Of a stretch of DNA of 5,187 bases, positions 1-5,187 are shown one piece after another. The stretch's first letter is position 1; every line of letters begins with the position of its first letter. The position numbers and the translations under genes were made by a program. The notes below the pieces were generated by a model. It did no database searches, was not told the DNA's origin, and saw only the letters and a program-made list of their open reading frames with translations. Source of the stretch: Phycisphaerae bacterium. Its GTDB lineage: Bacteria > Planctomycetota > Phycisphaerae > JAAYCJ01. The DNA lies in assembly GCA_012514125.1 (NCBI GenBank), contig JAAZAW010000110.1:1-5187 (forward strand), given 5' to 3'.

Positions 1-687
1 GCGGACATCGACGCGAGCGTTGGCGGCAAGACGGCGGTGAATCATCCCAAGGGGAAGAATCTGATTGGAGTGTTCAACCAGCCCAAGATGGTGCTAATGG
101 ATACGGATACGTTACAAACCCTTTCGGCGCGGGATATTCGCGCGGGATTGGCAGAGAGCATCAAACACGCGGTGATTCGCGATCCGGCATTTTTTGAATA
201 TCACCAGACCAATAGTGAAAAGATATTGAAACTTGATGAGTGTGTCTTAGAGTCGCTGCTGGCGAAGAATTGTCGGATTAAAGCGGATGTGGTGAGCGAG
301 GATGAGCGAGAAGGGGGCGTTCGGGCGATTTTGAATTTCGGGCATACGATCGCGCATGCGATTGAGATTGTGGGAGGGCTTGATCAGTGGCGGCACGGCG
401 AGGCGGTGGCGCTGGGGATGGTGGGCGCCGGATTTATCGCGGTGACACGAGGGATGTTCCCGATCGATCAGTTTCAGCGGATGGAGAATCTGATTCGTCA
501 GTTTGAACTTCCGGTGCGGCATGCGGATTTGAATTTCGACGAGCTTTTTGAATTGATGAAACGCGACAAGAAAGTTCAGTCCGGCAAGATTCGATTCGTC
601 CTGCCGACGCAGATCGGCCAGGTCGAGATTGTGGACGATGTGACGGAGATTCAAATCGCCGAGGCAATTCAATATTTGAAAGGATAG
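1..687 (+). CDS. aroB: 3-dehydroquinate synthase AroB, C-terminal part (5' end outside window)
   Basis: Second enzyme of the shikimate pathway. It converts DAHP to 3-dehydroquinate in the cytoplasm using NAD and a divalent metal, usually zinc. The frame is open from base 1 and gives 228 residues ending in TAG. The fragment opens with ADIDASVGGKTAVNHPKGKN, the family's NAD/substrate-binding signature. Metal ligands are readable as E52 (GLAESIKHA), H115 (NFGHTIAHAIE) and H132 (RHGEAVALGM). Their spacings of 63 and 17 equal those of the E. coli ligands E184, H247 and H264, and the lysines K10 and K19 match E. coli K142 and K151. By that register about 132 N-terminal residues lie off the left edge; the usual length is about 360. 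The GTG at base 37 is an internal valine codon, not a start. No key residue is missing in the visible part. The gene converges on the CgeB gene with 27 bp between stop codons and no clear terminator hairpin there. Confidence 0.97.
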   Translation, partial: ADIDASVGGKTAVNHPKGKNLIGVFNQPKMVLMDTDTLQTLSARDIRAGLAESIKHAVIRDPAFFEYHQTNSEKILKLDECVLESLLAKNCRIKADVVSEDEREGGVRAILNFGHTIAHAIEIVGGLDQWRHGEAVALGMVGAGFIAVTRGMFPIDQFQRMENLIRQFELPVRHADLNFDELFELMKRDKKVQSGKIRFVLPTQIGQVEIVDDVTEIQIAEAIQYLKG

Positions 688-714
688 TCGGGTAGAAAAC
701 CGGTGGGGGGGTAA

Positions 715-1818
715 TCAGGTCAGAGCGTATTGCGGGGGGATGCCTGATAGGCCGATGAGTTGGTCTATTTGATGGGCGCGGTGGGCGCTGGTGTGGTGGG
801 CCAGGAGGTGTTTTCTGGCAGCGGCGCCGATTTGGCGGGCGCGATCGACGGAGGTGCTTTGAATTTTTTCCGCGAGTTCTTCTGGGGTTCGTGCCAGGAG
901 AATTTCCGTATCGGGTTCGAGGAAATTTTCGAGGCCTGTCCAGTAATCGGTCAGCAGGCAAGCGCCGGCGCCGGCGGCCTGGAAGATTTCCGCGGCTGGG
1001 AAGGTCGCCAGTTTTGCATGGGGATGGGTGCGATGCAGGATACATTTTGGAGTCGAGTAAAACGCGTTGTTATCGCGTGGGAAAATGGTGCCGATGTATT
1101 GAACGTTGCGGGGTAAGGGATTACCCTGCCAACCCGATCCGGCGAGAAGGAATTTGTTGTGCGGCAAGGCAGCGGCAGCGTTGAAGAACAGATCGCAGGT
1201 CAATGAATTCTGGTCGGCGGGTCGAGAACTTAGGGTGGCGAGATCGGCATGGAATTTGGCATTGGGTTCAACGGGAAAATACACAAAGGGATCGAGGGCG
1301 TTGTAGATTGGGACGCAGCGTTTGGCGTGAAATTCGGAGTAGGTTTTTTTGATCGGTTCACCGCCGCCAAGGGTGAGGATGGTGTCGAATTTCGGGATCA
1401 TGGTGATGAAGGGGTCGTCGGTTTTGAGGCAGATTCGGCTCAGGGTGTTCAGAGGGGCGATATCCCAGAAATAAATGAGGTTTCCCATTCTTTTCATTTC
1501 GATGATTTCTTTTTCCATGACGGCATCGAAGGCGCCGATGTGGCTGACTTTGACGATCACATCTGCGGAATGGGCGTCGGTATAGAGGGGATAAAGGTTT
1601 CGCTCGTCGTTGGCGGGATAGACGACGATTTTGGCCCAGGGCGGATTGACAATGTCACGTCGCAGCGGACGTTGGCAGGGGTTCGGTTCATAGTAGATTA
1701 TTTCATGGCCTGTGTCGTGTAGTGCGCGAAGTATTCCTCGCAAATAACCTGCGACCGGATTTCCGCTGGATAAACCAATGGCGGGTCCAAAAAACGCGAA
1801 TCGAAGTCCCCTGATCAT
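715..1818 (-). CDS. CgeB-family glycosyltransferase (two-domain, GT-B-like)
   Basis: Likely a nucleotide-sugar-dependent, cytoplasmic glycosyltransferase of the CgeB group, named after a Bacillus subtilis spore-maturation protein. It has 367 residues. The N-terminal Rossmann-like half starts RFAFFGPAIGLSSGNPVAGY and carries IYFWDIAPLNTL (residues 115-126) and LGGGEP (150-155). A linker VPIYNALDP (169-177) leads to the C-terminal Glyco_trans_1_2-like half, with FLLAGSGW (223-230), NVQYIG (238-243) and the hallmark QAAGAGACLLTDYWTGLENF (280-299), then LEPDTEILLAR (300-310). The start ATG has a strong Shine-Dalgarno 7 nt upstream. It lies 122 bp downstream of the GT4 gene on the same strand, so co-transcription is likely. 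Residues 262-277 fit the family poorly between two very well conserved flanks (see findings). The sugar donor and acceptor cannot be read from the sequence. CgeB relatives differ in role, so a sporulation function should not be inferred. Family assignment rests on remembered family patterns. Confidence 0.88.
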   Translation of the reverse strand: MIRGLRFAFFGPAIGLSSGNPVAGYLRGILRALHDTGHEIIYYEPNPCQRPLRRDIVNPPWAKIVVYPANDERNLYPLYTDAHSADVIVKVSHIGAFDAVMEKEIIEMKRMGNLIYFWDIAPLNTLSRICLKTDDPFITMIPKFDTILTLGGGEPIKKTYSEFHAKRCVPIYNALDPFVYFPVEPNAKFHADLATLSSRPADQNSLTCDLFFNAAAALPHNKFLLAGSGWQGNPLPRNVQYIGTIFPRDNNAFYSTPKCILHRTHPHAKLATFPAAEIFQAAGAGACLLTDYWTGLENFLEPDTEILLARTPEELAEKIQSTSVDRARQIGAAARKHLLAHHTSAHRAHQIDQLIGLSGIPPQYALT

Positions 1819-1880
1819 CTTTCAGCCCTCCCCCGATGCTGAAGATAATGTTTACTGTTATATTTTTTACCTTTTTTCAT
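1815..1880 (-). CDS. Possible 21-residue basic leader ORF overlapping the CgeB-family start
   Basis: On the minus strand an ATG at 1880 opens a 21-codon frame, beginning MKKGKKYNSK and ending GRAER. Its TGA overlaps the ATG of the CgeB-family gene as ATGA, a typical arrangement for translational coupling. The peptide is very basic (five Lys, three Arg, one Glu) and I recognise no family. A weak purine stretch, AAGGGA, lies 7 nt before its ATG. The A-rich composition could equally be ordinary AT-rich spacer DNA, and a frame of 22 codons can arise by chance. It is listed because of the exact ATGA junction; existence as a gene is unproven. Confidence 0.2.
   Translation of the reverse strand: MKKGKKYNSKHYLQHRGRAER
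1826..1834 (-). promoter_or_regulatory. Ribosome binding site of the CgeB-family gene
   Basis: The minus strand reads GGGGGAGGG, ending 7 nt before the ATG at 1818. This purine-rich core is strong and fixes the start of the CgeB-family gene at that ATG, whose product begins MIRGLRFAFF as expected for the beginning of a Rossmann fold. Confidence 0.75.
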
Positions 1881-1933
1881 CCGCGAGTCCCTTCGATCCT
1901 TCGGTGGGTTCATGGACTGCGGCTATGTTTGTT

Positions 1934-1947
1934 TTTATAATTATAAA
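1934..1947. repeat. 14-bp perfect AT palindrome over the GT4 stop codon
   Basis: TTTATAATTATAAA is identical to its reverse complement and contains the TAA stop of the GT4 gene (1941-1943, minus strand). It has no loop and is not followed by a T tract in the direction of transcription, so it is not a classical intrinsic terminator. Being AT-only, it may be no more than composition. A protein-binding site is possible but unsupported. Confidence 0.4.
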
Positions 1948-3044
1948 TCCGCTGTTTGCATTTCGTTGTATTCCGGTTGAAGAATTTCCTGGTAGACGTC
2001 CATATAAGCTCGCGCCATGGATTGGGGCGAAAATTCCATTGCGGTCAGAGAGGCTCGATCTGCGTAGTGTTGAAGGATTTCCGGATCGTCGATGAGTGTA
2101 TTGATCGCCGAGGCGACGGCGTCGGAGTCGTGTGGTTCGACGAACAGGGCAGATTTGTCCCATGTTTCTCGCAATGTTGGAATGTCGCTCAGGACCATGG
2201 CGCATCCGGCCAGGGCGGCTTCGAGCGGAGTGAACCCGAATGGGTCGTATTTTGCGGGCAGGACGAAGATCGACGCCCGCGCAAGGTGCTGTGCAAATTG
2301 TGAGACGTTGAGCAGACCCAGCATGTGGATTTGGATGTTTCGATCATCGACCGTTTTGTCGGACGGTTGTTGATGGTCGCCGGCGATGCAGATAGGCCAG
2401 GAGATTTTCGGCGCGACGGACTTGAGAATACCGAGATTTTTTGTCGGGTCGCACAGTCTGCCTGAGGCGAAGACGAAGGGTTCTTTGGTTTGCGGTTTGA
2501 AGAACGCCGGGTCTCTGCCGTGCGGGATGACGGTTCCTTTGTTGAGCGGGCCGTAGTAATAATTCAATGCCGCCAGTGCGGCGTGCGTGGAGGTGACGAC
2601 CTGTGAGGCGGCGGAGAGTCCTCGCCGAACTTTTTCGCGATAGATGCTGTAATATTCGGGGATGGGGCCATGTTGGGTTGCGTGCCATCGCGAGAACAGG
2701 CAGCCCATGCCGGTAATCAGGACGGGCGCGTTCCAGGATCGATCGGCCAGGGCATAGCTGGTGAGGTGGATAACATCGGGCTGGGCATTTTTTTCGACTT
2801 CGATCAGCCAGGGTCCGGCCTGTTCGACGTCGGTCCAGGCTTTATCCATCCATTCGGGTTTGTAATGGCTTTCATAAAGTTCGACGTTATCGATCTGGGC
2901 GATTTGTTTTCGTTGATCGGGATTCAGGGGCCAACCCATGGTGGCCAGCGCGATGCTGACATTTTGTTCGGAAAGCGCCCTGGCCAGTTCGATGGCAAAG
3001 GTCCAGGTGCCTCCGATATTATCGGTGGTGAGTAAAACTTTCAT
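1941..3044 (-). CDS. Glycosyltransferase family 4 (GT-B fold)
   Basis: Probably a retaining glycosyltransferase that transfers a sugar from a nucleotide-sugar donor to a glycan or lipid-linked acceptor at the cytoplasmic face of the membrane. It has 367 residues, in the usual GT4 range. The N-terminal acceptor-side domain starts MKVLLTTDNIGGTWTFAIEL, with the glycine loop at G11-G12 and VIHLTSYALA at 91-100. The linker VIPHGRDP (172-179) is the counterpart of the family's 'viPNGvD'. The C-terminal donor domain has ASGRLCDPTKN (193-203), providing the Arg/Lys pair that usually contacts the diphosphate, and YDPFGFTPLEAALAG (266-280). In this last motif the first Glu of the E-x7-E pair is Asp267 while Glu275 is kept. 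An upstream in-frame ATG at 3116 would add 24 residues with no fold-like features. The ATG at 3044 has the better Shine-Dalgarno and starts directly at the Rossmann strand, so it is preferred. It is the first gene of a likely two-gene unit with the CgeB-family gene. Donor and acceptor are unknown. Confidence 0.92.
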   Translation of the reverse strand: MKVLLTTDNIGGTWTFAIELARALSEQNVSIALATMGWPLNPDQRKQIAQIDNVELYESHYKPEWMDKAWTDVEQAGPWLIEVEKNAQPDVIHLTSYALADRSWNAPVLITGMGCLFSRWHATQHGPIPEYYSIYREKVRRGLSAASQVVTSTHAALAALNYYYGPLNKGTVIPHGRDPAFFKPQTKEPFVFASGRLCDPTKNLGILKSVAPKISWPICIAGDHQQPSDKTVDDRNIQIHMLGLLNVSQFAQHLARASIFVLPAKYDPFGFTPLEAALAGCAMVLSDIPTLRETWDKSALFVEPHDSDAVASAINTLIDDPEILQHYADRASLTAMEFSPQSMARAYMDVYQEILQPEYNEMQTADL

Positions 3045-3046
3045 AG

Positions 3047-3055
3047 CTCCCCCTC
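3047..3055 (-). promoter_or_regulatory. Ribosome binding site of the GT4 gene (decides the start)
   Basis: The minus strand reads GAGGGGGAG just before the ATG at 3044, with the GAGG core 7 nt from the start codon. It supports the start at 3044 over the longer in-frame ATG at 3116. Confidence 0.65.
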
Positions 3056-3137
3056 TCTCGATCCTGATCCATGCGGTTCTGGTTTCAATGGAACACGCAG
3101 GAGCAAACACGAACATTTAAAATACTTCGGCTGACAT

Positions 3138-3156
3138 TGAAGATGGAATCTCTTCA
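3138..3156 (-). other. Small inverted repeat in the predicted GT4 mRNA leader
   Basis: TGAAGA (3138-3143) and TCTTCA (3151-3156) form a 6-bp perfect stem with a 7-nt loop inside the roughly 150-nt untranslated leader predicted for the glycosyltransferase transcript. There is no adjacent T tract. The stem is short and AT-rich, so stability is low and a regulatory role is only a possibility. Confidence 0.25.
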
Positions 3157-3201
3157 TGGAAATTTTAAGCCCGATGTTGTAAATTCCCCCGTATATTTAC
3201 T

Positions 3202-3230
3202 TCTATACTTTCAAATTACGGTGATGTCAA
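3202..3230 (-). promoter_or_regulatory. Sigma70-like promoter for the glycosyltransferase pair
   Basis: On the minus strand a perfect -35 hexamer TTGACA (plus coordinates 3225-3230) is followed by a 17-bp spacer and a -10-like TATAGA (3202-3207), which matches four of six consensus positions. The region is AT-rich and lies upstream of the GT4 gene. The predicted start near 3195 would give a leader of about 150 nt before the ATG at 3044. This is the best promoter-like match I noticed in the window; no second gene start lies between it and the GT4 gene. Confidence 0.5.
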
Positions 3231-3263
3231 GAAAATTATTGGAACAGTAATGATTCAGACGTC

Positions 3264-3294
3264 TTGTCATTTTCTAATTTAACTTGGATATGAT
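3264..3294 (+). promoter_or_regulatory. Weak candidate promoter for rmuC
   Basis: TTGTCA (3264-3269) and TATGAT (3289-3294) each match the sigma70 hexamers at five of six positions. Their 19-bp spacing is longer than the ideal 17. They lie about 50 nt upstream of the rmuC start, in the AT-rich divergent region. Such matches are common in AT-rich DNA, so this is a candidate only. Confidence 0.3.
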
Positions 3295-3331
3295 TCATTG
3301 TAAGCTTGTGGCTAAAGGATTTTGATTTTAC

Positions 3332-3337
3332 AAAGGA
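3332..3337 (+). promoter_or_regulatory. Ribosome binding site of rmuC (decides the start)
   Basis: AAAGGA lies 5 nt before the ATG at 3343 and 8 nt before the adjacent ATG at 3346. The longer TTG-initiated reading from 3322 would place this Shine-Dalgarno inside the coding region and add seven residues ahead of the membrane anchor, so it is not used. Confidence 0.6.
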
Positions 3338-3342
3338 CGGGC

Positions 3343-4722
3343 ATGATGGAAATAATGCTATATATAATCGGGGGCCTGATCGTGGGGTTGGTGATGGGTT
3401 GGCTGGCGGCGTCTCGGCGCGAGCTTGGCCGAGTGGGACAACTTGCGGGTGAACTGGCTGCGACGAAAGAACGAGCGGCACAACTCGATCAGCAATTGAT
3501 TACACGGGAACAGAAAATTGAATTGCTCAATCAGGAGCTTGCGAACGGGCAGGAACAGATTGGACGACTCGCCCAGCAGATTCAGGACCAGCAGAAAGAC
3601 CTTGAAGAGCAGAAAAAAATTCTCGACGATGCCCAGCAGAAATTGCAGGACGCCTTTAAGACGTTGGCCACCGATGCGCTCAAGGTGAGCAAGGAAGATT
3701 TTTTGCAACTGGCGAAACAATCGTTTGAAGGGATGCTCAACCAGGCCAAGGGAGATATGGGCAAGCACAAGGAACAGATGGATTCGCTGGTCAAGCCGTT
3801 GCACGAAACACTGTCGAAATATCAGAAAGAATTGCAGGAGATCGAAAATTCGCGGAAGCTCGCGTATGGCGGATTGAGCAAACACCTGGAAGAGTTGACC
3901 AAAGCGCATGTGGAATTGCAGGGCAAGACTTGTGAGCTGGCGACGGCGCTGAAGAACCCGAAAGTCGGTGGAAAATGGGGTGAATTGACGTTGCACCGGA
4001 CGGCTGAGCTGGCGGGGATGACGGAATATTGCGATTTCGAGGAACAAGTTTCGATGGACGCCGACGAAGGTAAGCTTCGGCCCGATATGGTGGTCAGGCT
4101 GCCGGGCGGACGAAGTATCGCGGTCGATTCGAAATTGTCGTATCAGTCGTATATCGACGCGATGAACGCCACGGATGAGACCGCGCGACGAGACGGCCTT
4201 CGACGCTATGCCCAGGCGGTACGTCAACACGTCCAGCAACTTTCGTCGAAATCGTATTGGGATCAGTTCAAAGATCAATCGGTGGAATTTGTCGTGCTAT
4301 TTTTGCCGGGCGAGAGTTTTTTCTCGGCGGCGGTGACGGCGGATACGGAATTGATCGACTTTGCGGTGAAAAACCGAGTCATGCCCGCGAGTCCGACGAC
4401 GCTGATTTCGCTGCTCAAGGCGGTGTCGTTCGGATGGCGACAGGAAAAGCTGACGAAAAACGCAGAAGAAATCCGAAAACTCGGCAGAGAGTTTTATGAT
4501 CGCATGGCGACGTTTCTGAATCACCTGGGCGATGTGGGAAATTCTTTAAATCGCGCGGTGGGCAGTTATAATAAGACTGTGGGTTCGCTTGAATCTCGGT
4601 TTATTCCAACAGCCAGGAAGTTTAACGAACTTGGCGTGGGCGAGGCGGAACAGCTTGCGGATTTGCCGTCGCTGGACTTATCGGCGAGACAATTACCACC
4701 GGAATTGATGCCCGGTGAATAA
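3343..4722 (+). CDS. rmuC: RmuC family protein (DNA recombination limiting protein)
   Basis: RmuC proteins limit DNA inversions at short inverted repeats in E. coli and have a nuclease-like core, but their exact biochemical activity is not settled. This one has 459 residues, typical of the family. Residues 4-23 (IMLYIIGGLIVGLVMGWLAA) form one N-terminal membrane anchor. Residues about 26-108 are a Gln/Glu/Lys/Leu-rich coiled coil. The RmuC domain follows with LKNPKVGGKWGELTL (203-217), RPDMVVRLPGG (246-256), AVDSKLS (260-266), VVLFLPGESFF (317-327), ASPTTLISLL (349-358), FGWRQEKLTKNAEEI (363-377) and a C-terminal SRFIPTARKF. The conserved GKWGE and VDSKL motifs are intact, so it looks functional. 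ATG 3346 is an equally possible start, one residue shorter. It is divergent from the glycosyltransferase pair and followed 84 bp later by the DUF4139-type gene on the same strand. Nothing suggests it shares a pathway with the glycosyltransferases. Confidence 0.95.
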   Translation: MMEIMLYIIGGLIVGLVMGWLAASRRELGRVGQLAGELAATKERAAQLDQQLITREQKIELLNQELANGQEQIGRLAQQIQDQQKDLEEQKKILDDAQQKLQDAFKTLATDALKVSKEDFLQLAKQSFEGMLNQAKGDMGKHKEQMDSLVKPLHETLSKYQKELQEIENSRKLAYGGLSKHLEELTKAHVELQGKTCELATALKNPKVGGKWGELTLHRTAELAGMTEYCDFEEQVSMDADEGKLRPDMVVRLPGGRSIAVDSKLSYQSYIDAMNATDETARRDGLRRYAQAVRQHVQQLSSKSYWDQFKDQSVEFVVLFLPGESFFSAAVTADTELIDFAVKNRVMPASPTTLISLLKAVSFGWRQEKLTKNAEEIRKLGREFYDRMATFLNHLGDVGNSLNRAVGSYNKTVGSLESRFIPTARKFNELGVGEAEQLADLPSLDLSARQLPPELMPGE

Positions 4723-4735
4723 GCAAATAATTTGA

Positions 4736-4764
4736 ACGAGAAAAATGATGGGAACTTTTTTCGT
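4736..4764 (+). terminator. Weak AT-rich hairpin after rmuC
   Basis: ACGAGAAAA (4736-4744) can pair with TTTTTTCGT (4756-4764) to give a 9-bp stem with one G-U pair and an 11-nt loop, 13 bp after the rmuC stop. The T run is part of the stem and no further T tract follows, so termination would be weak at best. It may only partly separate rmuC from the next gene. Confidence 0.2.
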
Positions 4765-4793
4765 CGTGGGGTGTCTAACTCTTCAGAAAACAG

Positions 4794-4800
4794 AAAGGAG
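4794..4800 (+). promoter_or_regulatory. Strong ribosome binding site of the DUF4139-type gene
   Basis: AAAGGAG is a near-perfect Shine-Dalgarno, 6 nt before the ATG at 4807. It fixes the start of a gene whose first residues form a signal peptide, and it suggests efficient translation. Confidence 0.8.
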
Positions 4801-4806
4801 CCTTAC

Positions 4807-5187
4807 ATGAAGACCAAAAGGAAATGGTGTCTGATGTTTTTAGTGTTCGCGTTGCCTCAGACGCAGGCCCAGCGCGAGGTGGCGGTGACGGTGTACAATC
4901 AGGATTTCGCCGTCGTCAAGGACACCCGAATGTTCGACCTGCAAGCCGGCAGGGGAATGCTCAAATTTACCGATGTGGCGGAGAAGATCGATCCGACCTC
5001 GGTGCAAATCACCAATCGCGACGAACCGAATTTTGTTGTACATGAACAGAATTATGAGAACAATCTCGTGAGCGCTGATCAATTGCTCCGGGAATTTCTC
5101 GACAGGCCTGTCACCGCGATTCTGAAGGACGGTAAATCGATCAGCGGAATATTGCTCGCATGGAAAAAAGGGATGATTCTCAAATCC
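4807..5187 (+). CDS. Exported DUF4139-type protein, N-terminal part (3' end outside window)
   Basis: The visible 127 codons encode an envelope-targeted protein of unknown function. Residues 1-21 are a signal peptide: basic MKTKRK, hydrophobic CLMFLVFALP, and a probable signal peptidase I cut after QTQA (position 21). The mature part begins QREVAVTVYNQDFAVVKDTR, followed by LKFTDVAEKIDPTSVQI (52-68), HEQNYENNLVSADQLL (79-94) and a beta-rich LKDGKSISGILLAWKKGMIL (106-125). The 'VYNQ.FA.V.DTR', 'FTDVA..IDPTSV' and 'EQNYE..LVS' blocks are what I associate with the start of DUF4139 domain proteins, which usually have several hundred residues. The frame is open at the right edge, so most of the protein is unseen. 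No frameshift or stop is present in the visible part. The biochemical role of DUF4139 proteins is not established, so no function is assigned. Confidence 0.82.
   Translation, partial: MKTKRKWCLMFLVFALPQTQAQREVAVTVYNQDFAVVKDTRMFDLQAGRGMLKFTDVAEKIDPTSVQITNRDEPNFVVHEQNYENNLVSADQLLREFLDRPVTAILKDGKSISGILLAWKKGMILKS

Noticed and set aside
688..714. Terminator between the convergent aroB and CgeB-family genes
   Set aside because: The 27-bp gap holds a run of seven G and the short palindrome ACCGGT but no stem followed by a T tract on either strand. The TTCAAAT/ATTTGAA inverted repeat at 650-680 lies inside aroB, has a 17-nt loop and no T tract.
961..980. GGCGCC-rich repetitive stretch
   Set aside because: It encodes the conserved AAGAGA of the CgeB-family motif on the minus strand. 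Coding constraint explains the repetition.
434..1045. 203-codon minus-strand open frame spanning the aroB/CgeB-family junction
   Set aside because: It overlaps two well supported genes, is low in complexity (Arg/Pro-rich) and has no Shine-Dalgarno. Only its short CKTGDLPSR stretch is of interest, as a possible frameshift trace.
3045..3116. 24-residue N-terminal extension of the GT4 protein from the ATG at 3116
   Set aside because: The extension (MFVFAPACSIETR...) has no fold-like feature. The ATG at 3044 has a good RBS and begins exactly at the expected first beta strand.
3358..4278. 306-codon open frame antisense to rmuC
   Set aside because: Its Leu/Phe/Arg-rich product mirrors the Gln/Glu/Lys-rich coiled coil of RmuC on the opposite strand. 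It is a shadow frame with no family resemblance.
1..5187. CRISPR arrays, tRNA or rRNA genes, insertion sequences, toxin-antitoxin or phage-defence modules
   Set aside because: I saw no regularly spaced repeats, no RNA-gene-like conserved segments, no transposase or integrase motifs and no paired small genes of a defence type. The five genes account for nearly all of the sequence.

Overview
The window looks like ordinary bacterial chromosome from a Gram-negative-type organism of moderate GC content. It has an envelope-targeted DUF4139-type protein, an RmuC with an N-terminal membrane anchor, and a CgeB-type glycosyltransferase of the kind found in Planctomycetota and Alphaproteobacteria. I lean towards Planctomycetota or a neighbouring phylum from the protein flavour, but this is an inference I cannot confirm without a search.

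Layout: (1) 1-687 (+) is the 3' two thirds of aroB (3-dehydroquinate synthase, shikimate pathway), cut by the left edge. (2) 715-1818 (-) and 1941-3044 (-) are two consecutive glycosyltransferase genes, each of 367 codons: a CgeB-like enzyme and, upstream of it in transcription order, a GT4-family enzyme. They converge on aroB with only 27 bp between the stops. (3) 3045-3342 is an AT-rich divergent intergenic region. It has a good sigma70-like promoter for the glycosyltransferase pair and a weaker candidate for the gene on the other side. (4) 3343-4722 (+) is rmuC. (5) 4807-5187 (+) is the 5' end of a secreted DUF4139-type protein, cut by the right edge.

How the genes work together: the two glycosyltransferases probably form one transcription unit, reading GT4 then CgeB, and act on the same glycan or glycoconjugate. 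No other polysaccharide genes are visible to say which one. AroB, RmuC and the DUF4139 protein have no obvious functional link to them or to each other.

I found no RNA genes, CRISPR arrays, insertion sequences or phage genes, and no convincing new system. The points most worth checking are a short divergent block inside an otherwise well conserved part of the CgeB protein, where another frame fits the family somewhat better, and a possible 21-codon leader ORF coupled to the CgeB start by an ATGA overlap.
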